Shown here: in pieces, positions 33,682 through 42,869 of the stretch
Layout: the number at the start of each line of letters is the position of its first letter
How positions within the stretch are numbered: position 1 is the stretch's first letter
Position numbers and translations under genes: made by a program
Notes under the pieces: generated by a model
Database searches by the model: none
What the model was told of the DNA's origin: nothing
What the model saw: only the letters and a program-made list of their open reading frames with translations
Origin: Chlorobium phaeovibrioides
Lineage (GTDB): Bacteria; Bacteroidota; Chlorobiia; Chlorobiales; Chlorobiaceae
Length of the DNA stretch: 64,000 nt
Assembly (NCBI RefSeq): GCF_003968655.1
Contig: NZ_RXYK01000003.1
Location: 1-64,000, forward strand
Direction of reading: 5' to 3'

Positions 33682-34811
33682 AAGAATTGACCGGGTTGCT
33701 GTTCTATGGCGGATTTCATTTCAAGGTCAAAGAGCAGGAGGAGAAGTCCGGCGTAGTCAATGCCGCTCTTTTGGGCGAGTTCGTCGATATGGATCGGTTC
33801 TTCACCCATGGCTTTGAGTAGAGCGCTCTCTTCTGCTGAGAACGGGGCTGCAGGGCGACGGGTTTCGGCTGTGGCGCCCGGTCTTGTGAGGGTGAAGCGG
33901 GGACCGAGTTCGTTGATGAGTTCTTCCACGCTGGTAACGGCTTTTGCAGCTCCTTCTGCAATGAGGCTGTTTGTTCCGCGCGAGCCACGGGAGAAGATGG
34001 GGCCGGGGACGGCGAAGACCTCGCGGTTCTGCTCAAGCGCGCTGCGGGCAGTGATGAGAGAGCCTCCTTTGATGTCGGATTCAATGACAAGGGTGCCGCT
34101 TGTGATGCCGGAGATAATGCGGTTTCGTTTGGGGAACTTTGCCGGGGTGAGTTCCGATCCTATCCACTCTTCTGAAATCAGCGCACCGTTTTCAATGATT
34201 TGGGGCCAGAGTTTTCCTTGCGGGTCGGTGTAGGCGGAGTCAACGCCTCCGGCAAGGACTGCGATGGTTTGCCCTCCGTGCTGCAGTGTGGCGCTGTGAG
34301 CTGCTGTGTCAATGCCATAGGCGAGGCCGCTGTAAACGGCTATTCCTCTTTGGGCGAAAGCTTTACAGAAAAGGTCGGCGCATTTTTTCCCGTATTGGGA
34401 TGCGTAGCGGGTGCCTACGACGGCAAGCCCCAACGCTTCGGGAGGGGGTAGGGTGCCGCGGATGAAGAGGCATGATGGTGGATCGTAGATTTCCCGGAGC
34501 AGAGGCGGGTAGAGGGGGTCAAGAATGGTCACCATTGTTCCCCCAAGACGGTGGAGCAGGGTGAGCTGCTGTTCGGCCTTCTCTATTGCTGCCTGAAGTG
34601 AGTTTGCCTGATGAAGAAATCTGTGGACGATGGTGGCAAGCTTTTCTCCTATACCCGGCAGGCGTGCCAGACTTGAGGGCGCTTGGTGGAGAATTGAGGG
34701 GAGGTCGGGGTGGGCTTCGGCAAGGGTTTTGAGGCGGGCAGAGCCGACCCCGGGGATGAGGGTGAGGGCGAGCAGGAGTGTGTTCCCGTTATGTGGCAGG
34801 GGTTCTTTCAG
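33660..34811 (-). CDS. dprA: DNA processing protein DprA, probable CTG start
   Basis: Loads RecA on incoming single-stranded DNA during transformation. The Rossmann core is clear: VVGTRYASQYGKK, YSGLAYGIDTAAHSATLQHGGQTIAVLAGGVDSAYT, FPKRNRIISG, ESDIKGGSLITARSALEQNREVFAVPG and GTNSLIAEGA, then a winged-helix-like DprA C-terminus. The first ATG is at 34535, but 92 open codons upstream encode the usual N-terminal helix-hairpin-helix part (TLIPGVGSARL, ARLPGIGEKLA). No ATG, GTG or TTG occurs there. CTG at 34809-34811 overlaps the GGPP synthase stop as CTGA and has AAAAGGGA just upstream, giving 383 residues, a normal DprA length. Confidence 0.85.
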   Translation of the reverse strand: MKEPLPHNGNTLLLALTLIPGVGSARLKTLAEAHPDLPSILHQAPSSLARLPGIGEKLATIVHRFLHQANSLQAAIEKAEQQLTLLHRLGGTMVTILDPLYPPLLREIYDPPSCLFIRGTLPPPEALGLAVVGTRYASQYGKKCADLFCKAFAQRGIAVYSGLAYGIDTAAHSATLQHGGQTIAVLAGGVDSAYTDPQGKLWPQIIENGALISEEWIGSELTPAKFPKRNRIISGITSGTLVIESDIKGGSLITARSALEQNREVFAVPGPIFSRGSRGTNSLIAEGAAKAVTSVEELINELGPRFTLTRPGATAETRRPAAPFSAEESALLKAMGEEPIHIDELAQKSGIDYAGLLLLLFDLEMKSAIEQQPGQFFQRTARF

Positions 34812-35815
34812 AAGTCCCTTTTCATCAGAATGTTGGCAAAGCCCCTGAGGTAGTCGCGCCCTTCCGGGTGGGGGAGGTTCTCAAGTACGGAGAGGGCCTC
34901 TTCGGTATCGGTATTGATGAGGCGGGCGGTTTCTTCAAGTACACCGCAGCGCTCGAAGATGGCTTTGATTTCAGGAACCCGTTCTTTCTCAATTCCTTTG
35001 TTCATGTAAATGGAATGCAGGAGGTCGTGATCTTCGCCACTGGTCAGTTCGAGTGAGCGGAGCAGGAGGTAGGTTTTCTTTCCGTTGATGACATCTCCGC
35101 CCGTCATTTTGCCTGATTTCCCGTTTTCGGCCATAATGTCGAGGTAGTCGTCCTGAATCTGGAATGCTCTGCCGATTTTTTCACCGAAGGTGACCAGGCT
35201 CATCAACTGCTCTTTGGTGGCGTCAGCGGCCACACCGCCGGCTTCAAGTGCTGCGGAGATGAGCCGTCCGGTTTTTTTGGAGATCATGTCGAGGTAATCG
35301 GCTATGGTGGCGTCGGTTTTGTCTTCAAGCTCCATGTCGAGCGCCTGGCCTTCGCAGATGGTGATGTTTGCGTGGTTGAGAATGTGGATCAGCTCGCAGT
35401 GGCGGTGACTTTCTGCCTGGAGGGCGAGTTCGTATGAGTACGCTATCATCATGTCGCCGGAGAGGATGGCTACATTGTCGTCCCATTTCCGGTGGACGGT
35501 CGGGCGGTTGTGGCGGAGGTCGGCCTCGTCCATGATGTCGTCGTGCATGAGGGTGAAGTTGTGCAGGACCTCAACGGCAAGCGCAACTTTCATGGTATTG
35601 TCTGATGATCCCGAGACCGCTTCTGAGGCCAGCAGGGTGAGGAAAGGACGGATGCGTTTGCCTTTGCCTTCAAGAATGTAGCGGGCCGGGGCGTAGAGGG
35701 TTTCAGGGGTTGTGGCGCTGAAGCACTGGCCGAGAGCGTCGTTGATTCTGGTGTGGTATTCCCTGTATTTTTTTTCTACGAGCTCCTGTGTTACGGTCAT
35801 GGCTTTCTGGGTCAT
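34808..35815 (-). CDS. Short-chain polyprenyl (probably geranylgeranyl) diphosphate synthase
   Basis: Condenses isopentenyl units to C15/C20 prenyl diphosphates for (bacterio)chlorophyll tails, carotenoids and quinones. The 335-residue protein has the first Asp-rich motif D92-D93-I-M-D96 in [20 protein letters not shown] and the second, QDDYLD, at 221-226. Phe87, five residues before the first motif, is typical of enzymes stopping at C15-C20. Its start overlaps the fni stop by 4 bases (ATGA) and its stop overlaps the proposed dprA start (CTGA). Confidence 0.9.
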   Translation of the reverse strand: MTQKAMTVTQELVEKKYREYHTRINDALGQCFSATTPETLYAPARYILEGKGKRIRPFLTLLASEAVSGSSDNTMKVALAVEVLHNFTLMHDDIMDEADLRHNRPTVHRKWDDNVAILSGDMMIAYSYELALQAESHRHCELIHILNHANITICEGQALDMELEDKTDATIADYLDMISKKTGRLISAALEAGGVAADATKEQLMSLVTFGEKIGRAFQIQDDYLDIMAENGKSGKMTGGDVINGKKTYLLLRSLELTSGEDHDLLHSIYMNKGIEKERVPEIKAIFERCGVLEETARLINTDTEEALSVLENLPHPEGRDYLRGFANILMKRDF

Positions 35816-36879
35816 TGTTTGCTGATGGGTCTGTTATTCTGCAGTTCCGCTATGGTGGCTGATCCGGTGAGAAACATGGCTGCCCGGAGGTCGTTCATCC
35901 ATGTGGTCAGGGTTTCTTCGAGAGTCCCTGAATGGAGAGATCTGAGGAGGGCTCCGGCCGAGGCGGCCAGATCGGCTCCGAGGGCGATTGATTTTGCAAT
36001 GTCAATGCCGCTCTGGATGCCTCCAGAGGCGATGAGGGAAAAGGGCGGGGTTGGGTTCTCTCTGAGGGCGTTGACTGCAACAAGGCATTCTGCTGTGGGG
36101 GTTCCCCAGTTCAGGAGCTCTTCAAGCCCCCGTGTACTGAAGCGGTCGTCAGTGCCGAACCTTCGGGTGTAGCGGGCCTCTTCTACTTTCTGCCAGCTGA
36201 TGCCGCCTGCTCCGGCAACATCAATTACCCTCACTCCCGCGTTGAGGAGCTGGCGGGCAACCGGGGCGGAGATGCCGCACCCAACCTCTTTTGCGATGAC
36301 AGGTACGGAAAGTTTTGCTGTGATGGCGGCCACTTCGTCGAGCACTCGCCTGAAGTCTGTTCCCCCTTCCGGCTGGAAGAGCTCCTGGGCGGCGTTGAGA
36401 TGAATGATGAGGCCGTCGGCCCGTATCATCTCAATCATGGTTTGAAGGTCATCGCTTGAGAGACCTTTTGCAATTTCAGGGGCGCCGATGTTGGCGAATA
36501 TCTGGGTTGTAGGGGCGTGGCGGCGTACGACGGCGAAGCTATCGCGGTGAGAACTCTCTTCGAGCGCCTGGCGCATGCTGCCAACTCCGAGTGGCAGTTG
36601 GAACCGCTCGGCGGCTTCTGCGAGTTTCCCGTTGAGCTCGGCGGCTTCGCTGTATCCTCCGGTCATGGAGGAGATCATGAGAGGGGCTCCGATTCTCTTT
36701 CCGAGAAAGTCGGTTTCTGTACTTAAGTTGTCGTAGTTGAGTTCAGGAAGGGCGTTGTGGCGCAGCCTGTAGCGTTCCAGTCCGGTAGTGATGGTGCTGA
36801 AGGCGACATCTCCCCTCAGGCAGATGTCGACATGGCTGTGTTTCCGCTCTGCGGTGCTGTTGGTGATTGTGGTGCTCAT
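35812..36879 (-). CDS. fni: Type 2 isopentenyl-diphosphate delta-isomerase
   Basis: FMN-dependent isomerase interconverting IPP and DMAPP. The 355-residue protein has [44 protein letters not shown] at the start. [61 protein letters not shown] and [30 protein letters not shown] follow, all hallmarks of Idi-2. It is the first gene of the fni-GGPP synthase-dprA operon, divergent from the FtsX-like permease gene. Confidence 0.95.
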   Translation of the reverse strand: MSTTITNSTAERKHSHVDICLRGDVAFSTITTGLERYRLRHNALPELNYDNLSTETDFLGKRIGAPLMISSMTGGYSEAAELNGKLAEAAERFQLPLGVGSMRQALEESSHRDSFAVVRRHAPTTQIFANIGAPEIAKGLSSDDLQTMIEMIRADGLIIHLNAAQELFQPEGGTDFRRVLDEVAAITAKLSVPVIAKEVGCGISAPVARQLLNAGVRVIDVAGAGGISWQKVEEARYTRRFGTDDRFSTRGLEELLNWGTPTAECLVAVNALRENPTPPFSLIASGGIQSGIDIAKSIALGADLAASAGALLRSLHSGTLEETLTTWMNDLRAAMFLTGSATIAELQNNRPISKQ

Positions 36880-36923
36880 GCCGCCCGGATTGAGTCTCGC
36901 CTGCCGCTGTTGTTTTTTATAAC

Positions 36924-36952
36924 TTGCCTTGAAAAATATAACTTAATAAAAT
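36924..36952 (+). promoter_or_regulatory. Sigma-70-type promoter for the FtsX-like permease gene
   Basis: TTGCCT at 36924-36929 and TAAAAT at 36947-36952 are separated by 17 bases in the divergent fni/permease gap, 40 bases before the permease ATG. Confidence 0.5.
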
Positions 36953-36991
36953 ATACCACAACTTTTCCGCTCCCTCATCCGGTAGGCCGCC

Positions 36992-38260
36992 ATGCTGCAA
37001 ACATTGTTCACCATTGCCCGTCGCCATCTGATCGGCCGCCGTCGCCAGACGCTGACAACCGTTATCGGTGTTGCTGTCAGTACAATGGTGCTCATTACTA
37101 CTATTTCGCTGACGCGCGGTCTGCTTGATTCGTTTATTGAAACCATTGTCAATGTGGCTCCCCATAGTACGCTGAAGGGGGAGAAGACCGACCCTGTGCC
37201 GGTTAATGTGCTTGCCCTTTCGCAGCCTGAGACGGCTTCGTTTGTAGTGGATAATATTGAAAAACTGGAGCGGGAGGAGGTGCGCAACTATCGCCAGGTG
37301 CTTTCGCTGCTTGCGTCTCCTGTCTATAAGGGTGAGGTTCTTGCCGCTTCGCCTTTTGTGGCTTCGCAGGTGATGGCCGTGAAGGGGAACCGCAATGAGC
37401 CGATTCTTCTTAAGGGGGTTGATATTGATCGGGAGAATGTGATTACCGGTATCAGCGGGAAGTTGACTTCTGGCGATGTTGGGCTGTTTGCCAAAACGGC
37501 CAACGGGCTTCTGGTGGGCCGAACGGTGGCTCGCGAGATGAACCTGCAGCTGAACGATGAGGTTACCCTTATTCCCGCTTCGGGAAAGAGCCGGCAGTGT
37601 AAGGTGTCGGGGATTTTCTTTTCGGGGGTCAATGCTATTGACAATAGTGTTTATGCTTCCTTGAAACTTGGCCAGATTGTGGAGGGAATGGCAGCCGACA
37701 GGGTGAGCGGCATTGCGCTCAAAGTGCGTTATCCGCTTGAAAATGGTGATCTTAATCGTGAACTGCAGGAGGTGACAGGTTATCGGTGCGTGACCTGGCA
37801 GGAGGAGAATGCGGGAGTGCTGTCGCTGTTCAGGCGAATTGGCACCATTGTGTTTTCGCTGGTGGCTTTTGTTGGGGTGGTGTCGGGGTTTGGTGTGGCA
37901 AATATTCTGGTGACGACGGTGTTTGAGAAGAGCCGCGACATTGCAATTATGAAGTCGTTCGGCTTTTCTGCTTCCCAGCTTGTTGCCATGTTTGTGCTTG
38001 AGGGGTTTATTGTGGGGCTTATCGGCGCTCTTTTGGGAGGTCTTCTGGCTATCGGCAGTATCCATATTTTTGCAAGCATTCCCATTGAGAGCTCGCAGGG
38101 GCCGCTTACTAAAAGCGGGTTCAGCATGTCGACCAATCCGCTCTATTTCTTCTATGTCATCGGCACGACGGTGTTCATCAGCACTTTTGCGGCCTACTTT
38201 CCTTCAGCAAGGGCAGCAAAGCTCGATCCTGTTCAGGTACTTCGCGACAGCAGCCTGTAG
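36992..38260 (+). CDS. FtsX/LolE-family ABC transporter permease
   Basis: A 422-residue inner-membrane protein with the MacB/LolCE plan. TM1 is near residues 25-45 (VIGVAVSTMVLITTISLT), and a large periplasmic domain covers about 50-285. Three C-terminal TM segments lie in the FtsX domain (VFSLVAFVGVVSGFGVANILVTTVFEK..DIAIMKSFG, GFIVGLIGALLGGLLAIGSI, and FFYVIGTTVFISTFAAYFPSARAAKLDPVQVLR). It may extract lipoproteins or export another envelope substrate. The ATPase partner is not adjacent. Confidence 0.85.
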   Translation: MLQTLFTIARRHLIGRRRQTLTTVIGVAVSTMVLITTISLTRGLLDSFIETIVNVAPHSTLKGEKTDPVPVNVLALSQPETASFVVDNIEKLEREEVRNYRQVLSLLASPVYKGEVLAASPFVASQVMAVKGNRNEPILLKGVDIDRENVITGISGKLTSGDVGLFAKTANGLLVGRTVAREMNLQLNDEVTLIPASGKSRQCKVSGIFFSGVNAIDNSVYASLKLGQIVEGMAADRVSGIALKVRYPLENGDLNRELQEVTGYRCVTWQEENAGVLSLFRRIGTIVFSLVAFVGVVSGFGVANILVTTVFEKSRDIAIMKSFGFSASQLVAMFVLEGFIVGLIGALLGGLLAIGSIHIFASIPIESSQGPLTKSGFSMSTNPLYFFYVIGTTVFISTFAAYFPSARAAKLDPVQVLRDSSL

Positions 38261-38293
38261 GAGATGGTTTGCTGTAGAGGTAAGAGCCGGGGG

Positions 38294-38505
38294 CTACTCG
38301 TAGTGGGTCCAGAGGCGAATGACTTGTACTGTGCGTTTCTCGTCATCAACCTTATAGACCAGTCTATGCTGTATGTTGATTCTTCGGGAGTAAACGCCGG
38401 CAAGGTCTCCTGCCAGCTGTTCAAATGGTGGCGGTTTTTTTAAACGGATCTTTTCCCGGTAGAGCCGGCAACTTCTGTGCCTTGGGTTTCAGTCCTGACG
38501 AGAGA
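38294..38505 (-). pseudogene. Remnant of a Txe/YoeB (RelE-type) toxin gene, frameshifted
   Basis: Read leftward, 38502-38442 encodes SGLKPKAQKLPALPGKDPFKK. After a run of seven A (complement of 38435-38441), the continuation is in another frame: PPPFEQLAGDLAGVYSRRIN, then IQHRLVYKV and VIRLWTHYE, ending at TAG 38294-38296. This is the C-terminal half of a YoeB-like mRNA interferase, including the conserved Arg and the final H-Y-E. With six A instead of seven the two halves would join as DPFKKPPPFE. The N-terminus and the antitoxin gene are gone. It is trapped between the permease and ABC exporter genes. Confidence 0.8.
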
Positions 38506-38568
38506 AATAAGGTACGCATTTCCGTACGCTTTGCAGGCACTATTGCTGTGCAAAGTGCAGAGCTGCTC

Positions 38569-40371
38569 TTACGGGTTATTTTTGCCCTGGAGGAGGTAGA
38601 GTTTGTAGTAGAGGCCACGCTCTTTGAGGAGCTGCTGGTGGGTACCGGTTTCGTGGATGACCCCTTTATGGATGACGATGATGCGGTCGGCTTTCTGGAC
38701 GCTGGAGAGGCGGTGGGCTATGATGATTGATGTGCGGCCGGTTGTGAGTTTTGCGGTCGCTTGGTCTATGAGGGTTTCTGTGGTGGTGTCTACGGAGCTG
38801 GTTGCTTCGTCGAGTATGAGAATTTCGGGGTTGTAGAGGAGGGCGCGGACGAAGGCGATGAGCTGTTTCTGGCCGCTGGAGAGGCCTGTGCCGTTTTCAA
38901 GGACGCGGTAGTCGTATTGTCCGGGGAGGCGGTCAATGAACCGGTCGGCACCTACTTTGCGGGCTGCGGTGCTGATTTCTTCAAGGGTGGCTTCGGGGTT
39001 GCCGAAGGCGAGGTTTTCGTGGATGGTGCCGGAGAAGAGGAATACATCTTGCATGACAACGCCTACAATTCTGCGGAGGGAGGCGGCGGGGATTGTTTCA
39101 AGCGGTATTCCGTCGATGAGAACCTGCCCTTTGGTGTAGGGATAGAGGCGCGAGAGAATGTTGATGATTGTGGTTTTCCCGCTTCCGGTGGCGCCAACGA
39201 TGGCAATTTTTTCTCCGTGGCGGATGGTGAAGGAGATGTCTTTGAGTACCCAGTTTTCGTCGTCGTAGGCGAACCAGACATTTCGGAATTCAATTGTTTC
39301 CCTGAATGTGGTGAGCGGGGAAGGGCCTTCCCGGGTTTCAATTCCAGGTTCTTCGTCGAGCAGGCGGAAAATGCGGTCGGATCCTGCTATTGCTGTCTGT
39401 ATGGTGTTGAACCGGTCGGAGAGGTGCTGGAGCGGGCGGAAGAAGAGCCAGATGTACTGGACGAAGGAGATGACAATGCCGATGGTGAGGTCGGCCTTGA
39501 GGACCCGCACTCCACTGTACCAGATAACAAGGCCGGCGGCGGTGGCACTGAGAATTTCAATGATGGGGAAGTAGATGGAGAAGTAGAATACTGTGCGGAT
39601 GTTGGCGTCGCGGTGGTCGCGGTTGATGGTGGCGTAGTGATGGGCTTCGCGCTCTTCGCGGTTGAAGAGCTGTACTATCGACATGCCTGTGATGTGTTCC
39701 TGGAAGAAGGTGTTGAGGCGGGCAAGATGGGTTCGTACATCCTGGAATGCTATGCGGACGCGGTTCTTGAAGAAAACTGTGGCGTAGAGCATGAGGGGAA
39801 GGACGGCGAGGACAATGAGGGTGAGCTGCCAGTCGATGAGAAACATGAGGACGACAATGAAGAGGAGCTGGAGAATGTCGCCCAGTATGGTGATGATGCC
39901 GCTGGAGAGCATCTCGTTGAGTGATTCAATATCGTTGGTGGCCCGGGTGATAAGCCGGCCTATAGGGTTGCGGTCGAAAAAGCGGGCGGGGAGTTTCTGG
40001 AGGTGTCGGAACACATCCATGCGGATGTTGAAGACAGCTTTCTGGCCGATGACCTGGGTGAGCCAGGTGGTGATGAACTGTTTTATGCCGTCGAGCAGGA
40101 TGACGGCGGCAAGAATCAGGCTGACAATGGCGAGGCCGTGGAGATCATGGGCTGCGATATAGTCGTCTATTGCAACTTTAGTGAGCCAGGGGCGAAGGGG
40201 ACCGAGGAAGGATCCTGCAATGGTGATGGCGACGGCTGTGGCTACCAGTCCTTTGAGGGGCTTGACATAGCTGAGAAGGCGGGAGACAATGTAGCGGTCT
40301 ACCGAGCCTTTTTTCTTGTTGCGGAGGGTGTCGTCCTGCTGGGTTCTGAAGCTTCCTTTGGTGTTGCCCAT
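38569..40371 (-). CDS. ABC exporter, fused permease and ATPase (MsbA/LmrA type)
   Basis: A 600-residue half-transporter that should work as a dimer. Six membrane segments lie within about residues 40-330. The ATPase domain has Walker A GATGSGKTTIINILSRLYP near residue 393, Q-loop VGVVMQDVFLFSGTIHENLAFG, signature LSSGQKQLIAFVRALL, Walker B ILILDEATSSVD and H-loop IIAHRLSSV. A lipid or drug substrate is possible; its neighbours in envelope synthesis favour a lipid-linked role. It follows the phosphohexose mutase gene by 9 bases. Confidence 0.9.
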   Translation of the reverse strand: MGNTKGSFRTQQDDTLRNKKKGSVDRYIVSRLLSYVKPLKGLVATAVAITIAGSFLGPLRPWLTKVAIDDYIAAHDLHGLAIVSLILAAVILLDGIKQFITTWLTQVIGQKAVFNIRMDVFRHLQKLPARFFDRNPIGRLITRATNDIESLNEMLSSGIITILGDILQLLFIVVLMFLIDWQLTLIVLAVLPLMLYATVFFKNRVRIAFQDVRTHLARLNTFFQEHITGMSIVQLFNREEREAHHYATINRDHRDANIRTVFYFSIYFPIIEILSATAAGLVIWYSGVRVLKADLTIGIVISFVQYIWLFFRPLQHLSDRFNTIQTAIAGSDRIFRLLDEEPGIETREGPSPLTTFRETIEFRNVWFAYDDENWVLKDISFTIRHGEKIAIVGATGSGKTTIINILSRLYPYTKGQVLIDGIPLETIPAASLRRIVGVVMQDVFLFSGTIHENLAFGNPEATLEEISTAARKVGADRFIDRLPGQYDYRVLENGTGLSSGQKQLIAFVRALLYNPEILILDEATSSVDTTTETLIDQATAKLTTGRTSIIIAHRLSSVQKADRIIVIHKGVIHETGTHQQLLKERGLYYKLYLLQGKNNP

Positions 40372-40380
40372 GGGGTGTTG

Positions 40381-41805
40381 CTATGCTCCGGTTGCGTGCT
40401 GTTCAATTGCCTGACGGATGTCGTCAGCAAGCGTTTCGGCCTTTTCCCGTGTTTGGGCTTCGGAGTAAATGCGCACGATTGGTTCTGTGTTCGAGGGGCG
40501 CAGGTGCACCCAGCTCTCCGGGAAGTCAAGCTTCAGTCCGTCACGCGTGTCGCTCTGTGCTGCGGGGTAGCTTCGGGCGATTGCTTCAAAGATTTCCGGG
40601 AGGCGCTCTTTGCCTTCGGGTGTCAGGTCGATTTTCTGTTTCGACATTTCATAGTTGGGGAACTCGAGGCGGAACCGGGAGAGCGGCTCTTCGGGGTGCG
40701 ATTTCTGCCAGTATGCAAACGCCTGCACCGCCATGGCTATGGCTGCAAGTGCGTCTCGGCCGTAGTGGAGTTCGGGGAGAATGACTCCGCCGTTGCCTTC
40801 TCCGCCAATGACGGCATGGTGCTTTTTCATGAGCCGGGTGACATTGGCTTCGCCGACTTCCGCGCTGAAACACTCCTGACCGTAACGGCTGGCAATGTCT
40901 TTGAGCGCCCGGCTGCTGGAAAGGTTGTTGGCTACGGTGCCGGGCCTCACTTTGAGATAATAGTCGGCGCACGCCACAAGAGTGTACTCTTCGCCGAAAA
41001 GGCTGCCGTCTTCCGAGATAAGGGCGAGGCGGTCAACATCGGGGTCGACGACAAGGGCGAAGTCAGCTCCTGATTTTTTGAGGGCGGCGATGGTGTCCTG
41101 GAGGTTCTCTTCAATGGGTTCAGGGGTCCGCGGGAATATGCCGGTGCCGCCGCAGGCGAACGGGATGACTTCGGCAATGCCGAGTTCGCGGCAGAGGTCG
41201 GGGACTATTGCGTAGCCTGCCCCTTCTACACAGTCGACGAGAACGCGGAACTTTGCTTTTTTGATCTCTTCAGTATGGATGAAGGGGAGTGCGAGAATTT
41301 TTTCAATGTGGAGCGCGTCGTGCCGGCTTGTTTTGGTCGCGGTTCCGATGTTGTCCCATCGGGCGCTTTTGGGGTTGGGAGCAGATGCAATGCGCGTCAA
41401 CTCGTCAACATCCTCTTTGTCGAGAAATTCTCCGCGGTGGTTGAGCATTTTCAGTGCGTTCCACTGGACGGGGTTGTGCGATGCGGTGATGATGAGTCCG
41501 CCGTCGGCTTTTTCTTCTGTGACGGCCAATTCAACGGTGGGAGTGGTGGCAATGCCTATGTCGGTAACATTGCAGCCCGAGAGCACAAGAGCACTCTGGA
41601 CCAGTCCGGTGATTGCCTCTCCGGTGGGCCGGGTGTCGCGGCCAATGATGATATGTGGCTTCTGGCTGATGGCTCCGGGTTCCCGCTCTTTTTTTCTGGT
41701 TTCTGCCCAGGATGCGAAGGCAGTGGCAAATGCGGTGAGGTTGGTTGGGGTAAGGCTTTCTCCGACAATGCCCCGGATGCCGGAAACGCTGATCATCAGG
41801 CTCAT
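40381..41805 (-). CDS. Phosphoglucosamine mutase / phosphomannomutase family
   Basis: A 474-residue alpha-D-phosphohexomutase with active-site Ser in IITASHNPVQWNALK, metal-binding loop DPDVDRLALI, sugar-binding GGEGNGGV and phosphate-binding RPSNTEPIVRIYSEA. The N-terminus MISVSGIRGIVGE is as in GlmM-type enzymes of this phylum. GlmM would supply GlcN-1-P to the GlmU-like enzyme at 30 kb. The EGNGG loop favours a glucosamine or mannose substrate over glucose, but the choice is not certain. It starts the operon with the ABC exporter and is divergent from rpsT. Confidence 0.85.
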   Translation of the reverse strand: MSLMISVSGIRGIVGESLTPTNLTAFATAFASWAETRKKEREPGAISQKPHIIIGRDTRPTGEAITGLVQSALVLSGCNVTDIGIATTPTVELAVTEEKADGGLIITASHNPVQWNALKMLNHRGEFLDKEDVDELTRIASAPNPKSARWDNIGTATKTSRHDALHIEKILALPFIHTEEIKKAKFRVLVDCVEGAGYAIVPDLCRELGIAEVIPFACGGTGIFPRTPEPIEENLQDTIAALKKSGADFALVVDPDVDRLALISEDGSLFGEEYTLVACADYYLKVRPGTVANNLSSSRALKDIASRYGQECFSAEVGEANVTRLMKKHHAVIGGEGNGGVILPELHYGRDALAAIAMAVQAFAYWQKSHPEEPLSRFRLEFPNYEMSKQKIDLTPEGKERLPEIFEAIARSYPAAQSDTRDGLKLDFPESWVHLRPSNTEPIVRIYSEAQTREKAETLADDIRQAIEQHATGA

Positions 41806-41859
41806 ACAGGTGTTCTTTTTTGTTTTGGTCCAATATAAGAAAAAAGAGGGGAGGGCTTT

Positions 41860-41887
41860 TTGAATTTCTGGTTCCTTCTGCTATATT
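41860..41887 (+). promoter_or_regulatory. Sigma-70-type promoter for rpsT
   Basis: TTGAAT at 41860-41865 and TATATT at 41882-41887 with a 16-base spacer, 66 bases before the rpsT ATG. The -10 region CTATATTA recurs at the promoter near 45735. Confidence 0.5.
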
Positions 41888-41952
41888 ACATGCCTTTTCT
41901 TATTGAAAATCGGGGTTTTCGTTGATTCAATTCCCATAAAGAGCTATCGTTT

Positions 41953-42228
41953 ATGCCTTTACACAAATCCGCCGAAAAACGACTTCGGCAGTCCGACAGA
42001 AAAAATGCTCGTAACAGGGCCCGCAAAAAGGAGCTGAAGGTTCTGGTAAAGAACATGCAGAAGCTTGTTGACGCTGGTGCTCCCAAGCCCGAGGTTGAGG
42101 TTGCATACCGTTCAGCGGTTCAGAAACTTGACCGTCTTGGCGTCAAGAACTACATCCATGCCAACAAAGCTTCGCGAAAGAAGTCGCAGCTTGCCCGCAT
42201 CCTGAACGAGTACGGCAAGGCTGAGTAA
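41953..42228 (+). CDS. rpsT: 30S ribosomal protein S20
   Basis: A 91-residue, very basic helical protein that binds 16S r[32 protein letters not shown] at the N-terminus and [19 protein letters not shown] at the C-terminus are typical of S20. It is followed by ruvA after 27 bases. Confidence 0.95.
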   Translation: MPLHKSAEKRLRQSDRKNARNRARKKELKVLVKNMQKLVDAGAPKPEVEVAYRSAVQKLDRLGVKNYIHANKASRKKSQLARILNEYGKAE

Positions 42229-42255
42229 GGGCTGGACCTCTTACCATTTCTTTTC

Positions 42256-42858
42256 ATGTATGCATATTTTCGCGGCAGGCTCGTCTCGTGCCTGCCTGAA
42301 GAGGCGGTTCTCGAGGTTTCCGGTATAGCCTACCGGTTCCTTGTTTCCGCAGGTACTGCCCGGCAGCTGCCTGAGGTTGGAACTGAAACCATTCTTTATA
42401 CCCATCTTTCTGTCCGTGAGGATGCTCTTCAGCTCTACGGTTTTGCGACCGAAGAGGAGAAACAGCTCTTCCGTCTTCTTCTCCTTACTTCCGGCGTTGG
42501 GCCAAAGCTCGCCCTGGCGGTACTTTCCGGCATGGCTGTGCCAGAGGTGCATGAGGCCATTTTAGCCAATGCACCGGAACGGCTTTTCGGCATTACCGGT
42601 GTTGGACGAAAGACTGCTGCGCGTATCATTCTTGAACTTCGCGACAAAATTCTCAAGCTTGCTCCTGTGGGTAGTGCTGTAGCTTCAGTGGCTGCGGACA
42701 GGGGAGGGTTCAGGGAGGATGCGGTCAACGCTCTCATGACGCTCGGTTTCCCCCGTCCTGTGGCCAATCAAGCTGTGGGATGCGCGCTGGAGCCGGATCC
42801 GGACGCCTCTTTGGAGGTTGTCATCAAACGGGCGCTTGCCACCATGCATAACAGGTAG
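42256..42858 (+). CDS. ruvA: Holliday junction DNA helicase subunit RuvA
   Basis: Tetrameric protein that binds four-way junctions and loads the RuvB motor. The 200-residue protein has an N-terminal OB domain (MYAYFRGRLVSCLPEEAVLEVSGIAYRFLVSA). Tandem HhH motifs follow (LTSGVGPKLALAVLSGM and ITGVGRKTAARIILELRDKI). The RuvB-binding domain III is at the end (EDAVNALMTLGFPRPVANQAV). RuvB and RuvC are not adjacent. Confidence 0.96.
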   Translation: MYAYFRGRLVSCLPEEAVLEVSGIAYRFLVSAGTARQLPEVGTETILYTHLSVREDALQLYGFATEEEKQLFRLLLLTSGVGPKLALAVLSGMAVPEVHEAILANAPERLFGITGVGRKTAARIILELRDKILKLAPVGSAVASVAADRGGFREDAVNALMTLGFPRPVANQAVGCALEPDPDASLEVVIKRALATMHNR

Positions 42859-42869
42859 CCTTTACTCTT

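Noticed and set aside
36917-38065. Minus-strand frame of 382 codons
   Set aside because: Its His/Lys/Asn-rich composition is typical of an antisense shadow. The plus strand codes an FtsX-family permease with clear membrane segments.
38761-39924. Long plus-strand frame of 387 codons opposite the ABC exporter
   Set aside because: It is rich in Val, Glu and Gly from the complement of a high-GC gene and shows no domain. The minus-strand gene has all ABC motifs.
40003-41073. Plus-strand frame of 356 codons
   Set aside because: It lies antisense to the ABC exporter and the phosphohexose mutase, both clearly conserved.
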